From contig JASJCR010000023.1 of NCBI GenBank assembly GCA_030065875.1, positions 94,890 to 158,889 of the forward strand: 64,000 bases of DNA, in the 5' to 3' direction. Of this stretch, positions 53,833 to 61,214 are shown piece after piece. Positions within the stretch are counted from its first letter, which is position 1; every line of letters begins with the position of its first letter. The DNA comes from Ardenticatenaceae bacterium (lineage in GTDB: Bacteria; Chloroflexota; Anaerolineae; Promineifilales; Promineifilaceae). Both the position numbers and the translations under genes were made by a program. The notes below the pieces were generated by a model. That model ran no database searches and had not been told where the DNA came from. It was given only the letters and a program-made list of their open reading frames with translations.

Positions 53833-55209
53833 TTATCTTGGACCACCCTGTTCTTGTTCAGGTGATCGGCTTGGCAGACGCGGCACGCCTCCACCGTCAA
53901 TACGCGGCTGCAGGTCAAATTGACCCGGTTCCGGTATGGCCAATCCGGCCTGCTCAACCAGCTGAGGCAGGTTGACGCTGGTGGTCACATAAAGCGCGTT
54001 ATCACCCTGGGCCCGCAAGGCCAGATCCACATCAGCACCCGGCTCTTCAAGGGCCCACTTCAACACCAGGGCATCCTGCAGCGGGAGGCTGACAATGACC
54101 ACATCCGGCCGCAGTTCACCGCGTAATCCCTGACGAGGATCAACGGGTTCTTCTGCCTCGATCACGGCGACCCCTTCTTCAACCGGGTCAATTGGTGCAC
54201 TGTCATCCTCAATCGGTTCAGCTGATCGGATATCATCGGCCGTCACGTCCCACGTTCCAACCCACAAAACTTCAGCCTGCTGGATCGTTAGCTGGGTGGT
54301 TCGCCGCGAGCGTTGAAATGTGGGGAATTGCACGTTGAAATCTCCGTCTCCTTCAACAGTTTCACCACTTTCGCTCACAATCACGTCCTGACTCTCAAAA
54401 ATTGATTGCGGCGTAATTTGCACCACCTGATTACCCAGCTCTTCGACAACTTCCAAACGGCCGAGGCTGGTGGCCGGAAAGAGAAACGGTTGGCCGGCTT
54501 CAAGTGCTGCTTCATTGACGCGCTCTAGACGATTGGGCAAGATCGTTTGAAATTCGAGATCAAGCTCAACCATGTTGAAGGTCATCATCATATCGACAAA
54601 ATCACCGGAGCGCATTGAGTAAGCGATACCGGAGTAGCGATCCATGGGGAAGGCCACAGCAACCCGGCCCTGATCGACAAACAGGGATAGATCTGAGCCA
54701 AAGTTAGCCAGATCGGTTGATGAAAGGGCAATCATCGGGGTGAGGATTTCCTGCCCACGCGGTACGTCATTCTTCACAATCCGGCCGACTAACGTTTCGG
54801 GGTCATCGACATAAACGCGAGCCCGGATAGCCACGTTGTCCACCGGCCGTGCTTCCAGCTCGAGTAAATCAGCGGTTAAGCGAGTCCCGGCTGGAATATC
54901 TGTTGTGGCCACAACGATCTCAACCAGGCTAATCGGGGCTTGCGGTTCATCTTCACCGGCCTGTTCCGGTTCAGCAATGGTTGATTCTTCTGCTGGGGGC
55001 TCCTCATCGCCATCCTCACCGCCTTCCTGCTGGATTGGGGCTAATGGAGGAAAGAAGCCGTTTTGCTGCGGGTTTTGTCCGTTATCGGGACCCGAACCGC
55101 CCCCGCCAAAGATCGACGGCATCAAAACAATTGCTGCGATCGCTGAGAAAAGGGCCAGCAGCGTCAAAAAACTGCGTACTTGGGATTTAGGTTGGCGTAT
55201 TTCAATCAT
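53833..55209 (-). CDS. SAF-domain protein, CpaB/RcpC-like, second of tandem pair
   Basis: CpaB/RcpC proteins belong to Flp/Tad pilus systems. The 458-residue product has an N-terminal TM helix near residues 14-34 and a Pro/Glu/Gln-rich linker to about 85. A SAF domain follows with VVATTDIPAGTRLTADLLEL and NDVPRGQEILTPM. A CpaB-like region shows VAFPMDRYSGIAYSMRSGDFVDMMMTF and ALVLKWALEEPGADVDLALR. The tail is Pro/Gln-rich. Its ATG overlaps the stop of the upstream paralogue (TAATG), so the pair is coupled. No tadA, tadB, cpaF or pilin gene is present, so pilus assembly is not proven. Confidence 0.85.
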   Translation of the reverse strand: MIEIRQPKSQVRSFLTLLALFSAIAAIVLMPSIFGGGGSGPDNGQNPQQNGFFPPLAPIQQEGGEDGDEEPPAEESTIAEPEQAGEDEPQAPISLVEIVVATTDIPAGTRLTADLLELEARPVDNVAIRARVYVDDPETLVGRIVKNDVPRGQEILTPMIALSSTDLANFGSDLSLFVDQGRVAVAFPMDRYSGIAYSMRSGDFVDMMMTFNMVELDLEFQTILPNRLERVNEAALEAGQPFLFPATSLGRLEVVEELGNQVVQITPQSIFESQDVIVSESGETVEGDGDFNVQFPTFQRSRRTTQLTIQQAEVLWVGTWDVTADDIRSAEPIEDDSAPIDPVEEGVAVIEAEEPVDPRQGLRGELRPDVVIVSLPLQDALVLKWALEEPGADVDLALRAQGDNALYVTTSVNLPQLVEQAGLAIPEPGQFDLQPRIDGGGVPRLPSRSPEQEQGGPR

Positions 55210-56492
55210 TATTGATCCTCCCCACCCGATGTATTTTGACTGGCTTCATCACCGATTTGTTCAGGAGTAGGAATGACGGTTACCACCAATTCCGGATTGA
55301 GCCCTTCATCATCAATAAAGACTTTCACAAACATGTTGTCTCGGGTATTGACGATATAAGCAAAGTCTGGCGGGATTTCTACATTGAAGCGGTCAACGAT
55401 GTAGTCAAATGTGACATTATCCACCGCGTACAATTCACCGTCGTTAACCCCACGCAGTGCGTAATCGATAATCGAGTTGGTTTCAACCGCATACTTCAAC
55501 ACCAGCTGCTGCTGCGGAGGAAGCGCAACGACGACCACATCAGCGGGGGGAATCGGGGTGGGTTGTAAGCTTTCTTCGGGAGTCTCAGAAAATTCCCCAG
55601 ATTCAGCGTTCGGATCTGGTGTTGGGGTTGCCGTGGGCAGCTGTGGCGGCAGCGGCGGTTCAAAAGGTCCAACCTGAATCACTTTGGCATTTTGAATCAC
55701 AAATGAGACGTGAACCCCGCGCTGCGTTGATTCTGCAGGACTCACGTGAACAATTGAGCCATCGGCCAACGTTTCAAACCGGCCGTAGGGAGACAGGGTA
55801 TAGAGTTCGGATGAAATATCGGATGGATCGCTTGACCCGCCTTCCTCAGAAGATTCAGCTGGCCCATCGGTAATATTTTCCAGGAAAAAGGTGGCGTCAT
55901 TGGGAAGACGGCTTTGGAACTGCTCGTCAACCGGGAACAAAATAAACGTCACCAAAATATCGACAAAATCGCCACCCTCTATTCCGTAAGCCACACTGCC
56001 AAGACGATCCAGCGGCACCGACATCGCCAAATATCCGGGCGGAATGAGGGATGAGGGACCGTAATCAAGCTGGCCATCCAGGGTCAAATCTCGAACGAGG
56101 GAGTCATAGGTTAACGTTTCCCCCTGATAAATATCGGTGCGGGCAAAGAGCCCCACCGCCTCATCAATGGACCGCACCATATTGTCATTTACATCGGCCG
56201 CCAGGCGGAGCTCGGTAGACAACTCGGTTTCAGACATCTGAAATCCGCGTGGGACGGTCTGTAGCGAAACAACTACTTCAACCAGTTCATCTAATTCTAA
56301 ATCAACTGTAGCCACGGGTGACGGAATCCCTTCCGGCAGCACGGCCGTCGGAGGGGGTGTTGTTGGGGTCGCTGTAGGAGTCAGACCCAAAAGCTCTAAC
56401 CCACCGCCAAAAATGAGGAACCCAGCGCCACCAAGCAATATGATGATTGCTAGGGCTAAGAGCAACAAAATTGATAGTCGTCGCCGATCCAT
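55209..56492 (-). CDS. SAF-domain protein, CpaB/RcpC-like, first of tandem pair
   Basis: The 427 residues from ATG 56492 (MDRRRLSIL) start with a TM helix and a Thr/Pro-rich linker. A SAF-like domain follows with VVSLQTVPRGFQMSETELST and the CpaB pattern MSVPLDRLGSVAYGIEGGDFVDILVTF. The segment QQQLVLKYAVETNSIIDYALRG is near the C-terminus. It differs considerably from the neighbouring paralogue in sequence but shares the order of motifs. The frame extends to 56585 without a signal. A perfect 9-bp dyad lies about 100 nt upstream in the direction of its promoter. Confidence 0.85.
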   Translation of the reverse strand: MDRRRLSILLLLALAIIILLGGAGFLIFGGGLELLGLTPTATPTTPPPTAVLPEGIPSPVATVDLELDELVEVVVSLQTVPRGFQMSETELSTELRLAADVNDNMVRSIDEAVGLFARTDIYQGETLTYDSLVRDLTLDGQLDYGPSSLIPPGYLAMSVPLDRLGSVAYGIEGGDFVDILVTFILFPVDEQFQSRLPNDATFFLENITDGPAESSEEGGSSDPSDISSELYTLSPYGRFETLADGSIVHVSPAESTQRGVHVSFVIQNAKVIQVGPFEPPLPPQLPTATPTPDPNAESGEFSETPEESLQPTPIPPADVVVVALPPQQQLVLKYAVETNSIIDYALRGVNDGELYAVDNVTFDYIVDRFNVEIPPDFAYIVNTRDNMFVKVFIDDEGLNPELVVTVIPTPEQIGDEASQNTSGGEDQ

Positions 56493-56593
56493 AAAGTAAT
56501 CCTTAAATTTAATATTGCAGGCAACAACAGCATACCCGCCAATTTTTTGGTCCGGTAGCGTAAGCCAGTGATAACAATATGTCAACTAATGGG

Positions 56594-56615
56594 TTTACAT
56601 ATTATCATATGTAAA
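56594..56615. promoter_or_regulatory. Candidate operator: 9-bp dyad TTTACATAT-TATC-ATATGTAAA
   Basis: Two perfect 9-bp arms with a 4-nt spacer are located in the gap upstream of the tandem CpaB-like genes (minus strand) and downstream of the histidine kinase gene. The symmetry suits a dimeric transcription factor. Which regulator binds is unknown. The nearby kinase has no cognate regulator gene in the window. Confidence 0.5.
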
Positions 56616-56789
56616 GTTGGCAAGCAAATGGTGATTGTTTCCTATTGCGTGTTACATTTTTTACAAAGTCGGTGCATAATCAAAGAAAATAATGTCAAAT
56701 TGCCACGATCAGCAGACGAAATGGGCAAACAGACCAGGCAAACCGCTGTTCGCTTTTAACTGATTCCTTTTCACCCTTGACCATTTAAA

Positions 56790-58313
56790 TTAGTCAACAG
56801 GTAAAATCAGCTGCTCATCCACAGGCTGTTTGGTCGGCAAAATGAAGGTAAATTTGCTTCCTTCACCTACTTCACTTTCTAACCAAATGCGGCCGTTGTA
56901 TGCTTCCACCAAAGCCCGCACAATTGCCAATCCAACACCGATGCTCCTTTTCCGATTTACGGCTTGAGCATCCTGGCGATAAAACTCATCAAAAATACTT
57001 TTTTGATCCTCTTTGCTGATCCCAATTCCGGTATCTTGAATTTCAACAACCACAAACGACTGAGCCAGCGTAGATCCTTTTTCAAACCGCACCCGAATAT
57101 TGATAACCCCTCCACTTTCAGTAAAACGGATGCTGTTCGATATTAATTCTTGAAGAATAGTGGCCACATGTTGGGCATCAGCCTGAATCGGCCGGAGGTC
57201 ACCATCAAGCGTGTATTTTATTTCTAGCTGGTTTCTGGTGGCTAAGGGCTCCAGCTGACTGCCGATTTCAGGCACAATTTGGCGCAGGTCGGCAACCGCA
57301 TGTTGAATGTCCAGCGAGGGGTCTTTTATCGCGGCCACAAAAATCAGGCTGTTGATTTGCTGCACCATCCGAGATACGTTGCGCTGGATCGTCTCCAAAT
57401 ATGACCGCTGTTCCTGCGTCAAATTTTGATAATTATCCCCTTCCAACATTTCTACATATCCCTTTATTGCGGTCAGAGGCGTGCGCAGTTCATGGGAAAC
57501 AGTGGTCAGGAAGCTGTTCTTGGCCCGTTCAGACTGAAATATCTCCGTCACATCACTCAAAATGGCAATGGTTCCCAGCAGCGATTCGCCAGGATCGTTG
57601 ACGATAAACATTTGTCCTTCAATGTGCCGGCCGTTTAATTCAAAACGAGTGGGCGAAGGGCGATGATGATCTTCTGATGGTTTGGCAATCATCGGCAGTC
57701 GAGACAATACGGTCATAATCGACTGCCCGATCAGGTCATTGCGAGAGACCCCCAGCAGGGCGGCCGCCTTGCCGTTAACATAGTGAATATCACCGTTGGG
57801 ATCGGACAGCAGCACACCGATGTGGAGGGCTTCCAAAACCGGCCGGTCTTGATCTAAGCTGGCCTGATCAAATTTTCCTACTAGGGTTGAGGCGAAGGAA
57901 TCGGCCGATACACCAAACGCAAATTCATCCAAATCTTCTTCCATCAACAAAAATTGACGAGTGACCAACGGAATCGCCACCACAGCCCCCCATTGCAGCA
58001 GATCAAGCGTTAGCTGGGGAGCTAGGATCATCAATACCGCCAAACCCAGGATTAGTGGAATATTCCAATAAAATTCATCATTGTCTAGAATGAGCGTAAA
58101 CAACCCAGCCCACACCGCTGTATAGCCAAGATACAAAAATACCGACTTTAAACCACCTTCGTCCATCCATAAATGAATCACAGATGACAACACACCCCAC
58201 AGGGCAATACCCACCAACACATAAACGTATCGGGGTGTCGTACGACTCAACCGCAAAACGGCCAATAAGCTCAACGTGGCCGCAATGACGAGTAATAAAG
58301 ATGCGTTCGTCAT
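56790..58313 (-). CDS. membrane-bound PAS-domain sensor histidine kinase
   Basis: The 507-residue sensor has about five to six TM helices in residues 1-130. A PAS domain covers about 163-280 (LEALHIGVLLSDPNGDIHYVN). The phospho-acceptor segment is SHELRTPLTAIKGYVEM near residue 283. The catalytic domain has ELISNSIRFTESGG (N box), DTGIGISKEDQ (G1) and RSIGVGLAIVRALVEAY (G2). No response regulator gene is adjacent, so the partner must be elsewhere. The DivIC-like gene starts upstream in the same direction, with 14 nt between its stop codon and the ATG of this gene, so the two are likely co-transcribed. Confidence 0.93.
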   Translation of the reverse strand: MTNASLLLVIAATLSLLAVLRLSRTTPRYVYVLVGIALWGVLSSVIHLWMDEGGLKSVFLYLGYTAVWAGLFTLILDNDEFYWNIPLILGLAVLMILAPQLTLDLLQWGAVVAIPLVTRQFLLMEEDLDEFAFGVSADSFASTLVGKFDQASLDQDRPVLEALHIGVLLSDPNGDIHYVNGKAAALLGVSRNDLIGQSIMTVLSRLPMIAKPSEDHHRPSPTRFELNGRHIEGQMFIVNDPGESLLGTIAILSDVTEIFQSERAKNSFLTTVSHELRTPLTAIKGYVEMLEGDNYQNLTQEQRSYLETIQRNVSRMVQQINSLIFVAAIKDPSLDIQHAVADLRQIVPEIGSQLEPLATRNQLEIKYTLDGDLRPIQADAQHVATILQELISNSIRFTESGGVINIRVRFEKGSTLAQSFVVVEIQDTGIGISKEDQKSIFDEFYRQDAQAVNRKRSIGVGLAIVRALVEAYNGRIWLESEVGEGSKFTFILPTKQPVDEQLILPVD

Positions 58314-58326
58314 GTCAAATACTTAT

Positions 58327-58764
58327 TCATTCATACGAAGAGGGTTGCTCAGCATCGAGCATGAGCTGCCACCACGCTTGCCACGGCTGGGCATCTTGCA
58401 GGGGGTCGATCGTTGGTGCTGGAACCGGGGTTGGTTCGACGGAAGTTTCGATAATTAAAGGAACCACCCGCCTTTCACCGGGCAGTAAAAACCCCGCCTC
58501 ACTGCGGGCGTATTGAGCCACATAGTCATCACTTTGCACAAAAGCCAAGGTGGCCTGCAGTTCCACCTGACGGGTTTGTTCAGCTTCAACCTGAGCCTCC
58601 AGGGCGATTTCCCCTCCTCCCATCACCTGACCCATGCGGTTCCGGCGATTGATGTCGATAGCAATTATGAGGCTTACAGAGATCACGAGAAATATTACAA
58701 TTTGGGGGATTGTCACCAACGGTTTTTGTGAAAATAGAGAACGACGCATGCTCTGTTTATACAT
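58327..58764 (-). CDS. DivIC/FtsL-like septum formation initiator family protein
   Basis: DivIC/FtsL proteins are small bitopic components of the divisome. The 145-residue product has a short basic cytoplasmic N-terminus, one TM helix (about residues 20-40) and a periplasmic coiled coil. The family-typical C-terminal pattern DDYVAQYARSEAGFLLPGER follows, and then a Pro-rich tail of about 40 residues. A second ATG at 58749 gives the form MRRSLFSQKP. Identity rests on the pattern and topology, not on strong identity. It precedes the histidine kinase gene in the same transcription direction. Confidence 0.72.
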   Translation of the reverse strand: MYKQSMRRSLFSQKPLVTIPQIVIFLVISVSLIIAIDINRRNRMGQVMGGGEIALEAQVEAEQTRQVELQATLAFVQSDDYVAQYARSEAGFLLPGERRVVPLIIETSVEPTPVPAPTIDPLQDAQPWQAWWQLMLDAEQPSSYE

Positions 58765-58931
58765 CTTTCTAAAAATTGATGCTCACATCAATTTTACTTT
58801 GTATTCAACTTGCCACGATTATGTTTATTAAATATTAGCCATGATCCAGGCAAATGACAATATGCGGGGGCGTTATTAGCGGAAATTGGTATCTATGTAC
58901 TACCGATTTATGCGGCCGGTATGACCGTGAC

Positions 58932-58960
58932 AAAAAAAAACGGCTCGGTGAGCCGTTTTT
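58932..58960 (-). terminator. Intrinsic terminator of the ferredoxin gene
   Basis: The stem ACGGCTC/GAGCCGT with a 3-nt loop is followed on the minus strand by nine T residues. It lies about 27 nt after the ferredoxin stop codon. The opposite side also has five T residues, so it may work in both directions. Confidence 0.92.
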
Positions 58961-58986
58961 ATTCAAAAAAATGAAATTTGATCGCT

Positions 58987-59391
58987 TTAGGCGACGTCGT
59001 ACCCTGGACCTTCAGAAAAGAAATCGTAGTTGGGCATAATATCTTCGGTCAGATCCAAAACGGTCTCTTCAGAAACTTGGGCTGCATTCAGAACATCAAC
59101 CTCATGGCCATCGATCTCGCCCTTAAATGGCTGACCTTCCGGCAAAAGCTCCTTCGTATTGACGATCCACAAACCTGGCTGAGCGACAAAGTCAAACGGG
59201 ACTTCCTCTTCGGGGAAGATCGCTTCGTATGGGCACTCTGGAATACAAGCGCCACAGTCAATACATGTGTCTGGATCGATGTAAAGCCATGGCCACTCTT
59301 CCTGAGGTTGACCCAGCACCATACATTCAACCGGGCAAACTTCTACACAAGCGGTATCGCGCAAGCATAGACGGGTAACGATATGCGTCAT
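58987..59391 (-). CDS. ferredoxin with two Fe-S cluster motifs and C-terminal extension
   Basis: The 134-residue protein carries a first cluster region CLRDTACVEVCPVECM and a second, regular CIDCGACIPECPYEAIFPEEEVP. This arrangement is like bacterial 7Fe/8Fe ferredoxins (Cys-x5-Cys-x3-Cys-Pro for the first part). About 60 extra residues after the second cluster are acidic and unusual in length. GAGGAG lies before the ATG. It is divergent from sodN with a 316-bp gap. An electron-transfer role is likely. The partner is unknown. Confidence 0.9.
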   Translation of the reverse strand: MTHIVTRLCLRDTACVEVCPVECMVLGQPQEEWPWLYIDPDTCIDCGACIPECPYEAIFPEEEVPFDFVAQPGLWIVNTKELLPEGQPFKGEIDGHEVDVLNAAQVSEETVLDLTEDIMPNYDFFSEGPGYDVA

Positions 59392-59491
59392 ATTTAATAT
59401 CTCCTCACACTATCCAAAGGTTTAACCTTGGTTAAGTTTAGGGTTAACAGCTCAAATGCAATTGTACCCAACACTTCAAATTTTGAAAAGG

Positions 59492-59545
59492 GGTTTGTGC
59501 AAAATTACACAAACCGCTAAATATCGAATTTTTAGGCGGTTTGTA
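59492..59545. promoter_or_regulatory. Two overlapping inverted repeats upstream of sodN
   Basis: The first dyad is GGTTTGTG (59492-59499) and CACAAACC (59508-59515), 8 bp perfect with an 8-nt spacer. The second uses AAACCGC (59511-59517) and GCGGTTT at about 59536, extended by TAAA/TTTA with one bulged base. The dyads share bases, so they exclude each other if formed in RNA. Both lie upstream of the sodN -35 box, so they are more likely DNA sites for the divergent ferredoxin/sodN control region. Confidence 0.5.
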
Positions 59546-59573
59546 AGATCATGTTGGGTATTTCACGGCTTAT

Positions 59574-59602
59574 TTGACAACTGATCTTGCCCTTTGTATA
59601 GT
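59574..59602 (+). promoter_or_regulatory. Strong sigma-70-type promoter of sodN
   Basis: A perfect TTGACA (59574-59579) and a TATAGT (59597-59602) are separated by exactly 17 nt. The expected transcription start is near 59609, giving a leader of about 100 nt with an AAGGAAAGGA ribosome site before the ATG. Confidence 0.85.
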
Positions 59603-59707
59603 CGGCACGATGATATACCGCCAAGATAGTTGGATGGTGTATAAGGTCAGAATTTTTTCAGCGACAGTTAGACAAAATCATATCTAAAAGGAAAGGATAG
59701 ACGAGCT

Positions 59708-60181
59708 ATGTTGTTTAAAGCCATCTCTAAGTTTGCTCATCAACTTGATGCTCCGGAGGTCAGCGCCCATTGTGATGGCCCCTGCGGAGTTTACGATCCG
59801 GCCTCGGCCCGCATTGCGGCCGAAGCGGTGCTTTCCATGACCAAGAAAATCTTGGCGCTCCAGCCACCAAGCGCTGGTGATTCCGCTGCCTGGGCCAGCT
59901 ACCTCAACACCCTTTCCCGCTATGTGGCGATCAAGGAAGAACAGGCTCATCTGGCCAAGTCAGAGCTGCTGGTCTTGTGGACAGATTATTTTAAACCGGT
60001 TCATTTGGAACAATACCCCGATTTGCACACCACGTTTTGGAACGCAGCCAAATTGTGCTCCGCTTGTAAGGTTGAAGTCAGCCTGGAGCATGCCAACGAG
60101 CTGATGGAAGCGATTGAAAATATTCACAATATCTTCTGGGCAACCAAAAACCGGGACGTTACTTACTATACCGCATCGTAA
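59708..60181 (+). CDS. sodN: nickel-dependent superoxide dismutase
   Basis: This enzyme removes superoxide in the cytoplasm with a Ni centre. The 157-residue precursor has a 20-residue leader ending in VSA. The nickel hook HCDGPCGVYDPASARI follows, where His21 becomes the new N-terminus after cleavage and Cys22 and Cys26 bind Ni. The rest is the four-helix bundle with YVAIKEEQAHLAKSELLVLW typical of the family. The leader length and mature size match the longer cyanobacterial-type forms. The next gene encodes the maturation protease. The two are separated by a terminator-like hairpin. Confidence 0.97.
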   Translation: MLFKAISKFAHQLDAPEVSAHCDGPCGVYDPASARIAAEAVLSMTKKILALQPPSAGDSAAWASYLNTLSRYVAIKEEQAHLAKSELLVLWTDYFKPVHLEQYPDLHTTFWNAAKLCSACKVEVSLEHANELMEAIENIHNIFWATKNRDVTYYTAS

Positions 60182-60214
60182 TATCGGCAGATCGACCTAC
60201 GATTCGCTTAATTG

Positions 60215-60245
60215 GGCTGGGTGACTTCTCACTCGGCCTTTTTTT
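60215..60245 (+). terminator. Terminator/attenuator between sodN and sodX
   Basis: A stem GGC..GGGTGA/TCACT..GCC with an internal mismatch and a short loop is followed by seven T residues. It ends about 23 nt before the sodX start. If it works partly, it would give more sodN than sodX transcript. Confidence 0.75.
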
Positions 60246-60267
60246 ATGACGGTTCGATCAATTTTTG

Positions 60268-60636
60268 ATGTCAACTTCTCCCTCTCCAATCCCTTTACCG
60301 ACGGCCCGCGAGTGGTTGCTGTGGCTGATTCGCAGACGGCTGCGGATGCGGGTTACCGGGGAATCGATGCAGCCTATCCTTATGCCTGGTGATCTGGTTT
60401 TGGTCGACCGCCGGGCCTACACGGCCGACCTGCCAAAACCGGGTGATGTTGTCGTCGCTCACCACCCTCACCAAAAAAATCTAACCATTATCAAGCGAGT
60501 TGTAGCTGTCAGTGAAGATGAGCGGCTCGACCTGCGGAGCGAAAATTCCAGAGCTGGTTCCGACAGCCGTCAATTTGGGCTGATCCCCCGCAGGTTATTA
60601 ATCGGCCGGGTTACCTCACGAATTCCACCACCGTAA
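60268..60636 (+). CDS. sodX: nickel-type superoxide dismutase maturation protease (S26 peptidase)
   Basis: SodX proteins cleave the Ni-SOD leader and expose the His of the nickel hook. The 122-residue product has the S26 signature VTGESMQPILMPGDLVLVDR with the catalytic Ser near residue 34, and TIIKRVVAV with the Lys base near 75. It lacks a clear N-terminal TM helix, as expected for a cytoplasmic processing enzyme. It is directly downstream of sodN. The start ATG is 60268. A TTG one codon earlier is possible. Confidence 0.93.
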   Translation: MSTSPSPIPLPTAREWLLWLIRRRLRMRVTGESMQPILMPGDLVLVDRRAYTADLPKPGDVVVAHHPHQKNLTIIKRVVAVSEDERLDLRSENSRAGSDSRQFGLIPRRLLIGRVTSRIPPP

Positions 60637-60638
60637 AC

Positions 60639-61103
60639 TTAGGAGTCAAATTTCGCTTTAATTTCCTCATAGCGGTTACGATTGACGTCCAAATCACTGT
60701 AACCGAGGCGGGAGGCCGAGCGATTATGAATAATTCCCTGTTCTTCATCGATAAAAAACTCGACATCATCGACAAATCCCCAAACAAACGACCGAAATTC
60801 AGCATGGATATAATTTGGCTCATTGGCAATAACCGTCGCTCTGGGCATTTCTTCTATAATGGCGATGAGCCGCGCGCGGGCCTCGGCCTCACTCCCTTCT
60901 AGAAGCAGCGGCTCAATCTGATGAATCTCATCTTGTCCCTGAGTGGAAACGCAGTTAGGGGAATCAGGACAGGCGGAAAGCGAGCCATCGCGCACCCCTA
61001 ACACCGAAGGCATCGGGCTGCTGGACTGCACAAAAAATCGGGCGAGCACAATCAAAACAGCGATCCCAACAGCGATTGAGACCAAAATGGTTATCCAATT
61101 CAT
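60639..61103 (-). CDS. DUF1499 family membrane-anchored protein
   Basis: The 154-residue product begins MNWITILVSIAVGIAVLIVL, one TM helix. The DUF1499 core follows with CPDSPNCVSTQ near residue 45, YIHAEFRSFVWGFVDDVEFFID and IIHNRSASRLGYSDLDVNRNR. This family is widespread, and no activity is established. The start at 61103 has GAGG at a good distance. Two other ATG codons upstream at 61121 and 61169 are possible. It is convergent with sodX, only 2 nt apart, without a visible terminator. Confidence 0.88.
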   Translation of the reverse strand: MNWITILVSIAVGIAVLIVLARFFVQSSSPMPSVLGVRDGSLSACPDSPNCVSTQGQDEIHQIEPLLLEGSEAEARARLIAIIEEMPRATVIANEPNYIHAEFRSFVWGFVDDVEFFIDEEQGIIHNRSASRLGYSDLDVNRNRYEEIKAKFDS

Positions 61104-61214
61104 CTTTCTTTTTTTCCTCATAAGCGCGGTAATCCTAATAAATTTGGAATGATGACCTAGTTGTAGCACGGCAAGATTGACATCCCATTAATTCCAGCGC
61201 CCGCCAAATGCCAC

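Noticed and set aside
53833..56492. Complete Tad/Flp pilus locus
   Set aside because: Only the two CpaB-like proteins are present. No ATPase, secretin, platform protein, prepilin peptidase or pilin was found within the window.
59492..59545. Riboswitch in the sodN leader
   Set aside because: The alternative hairpins lie upstream of the predicted -35 box, so they would not be in the sodN transcript if that promoter is used.
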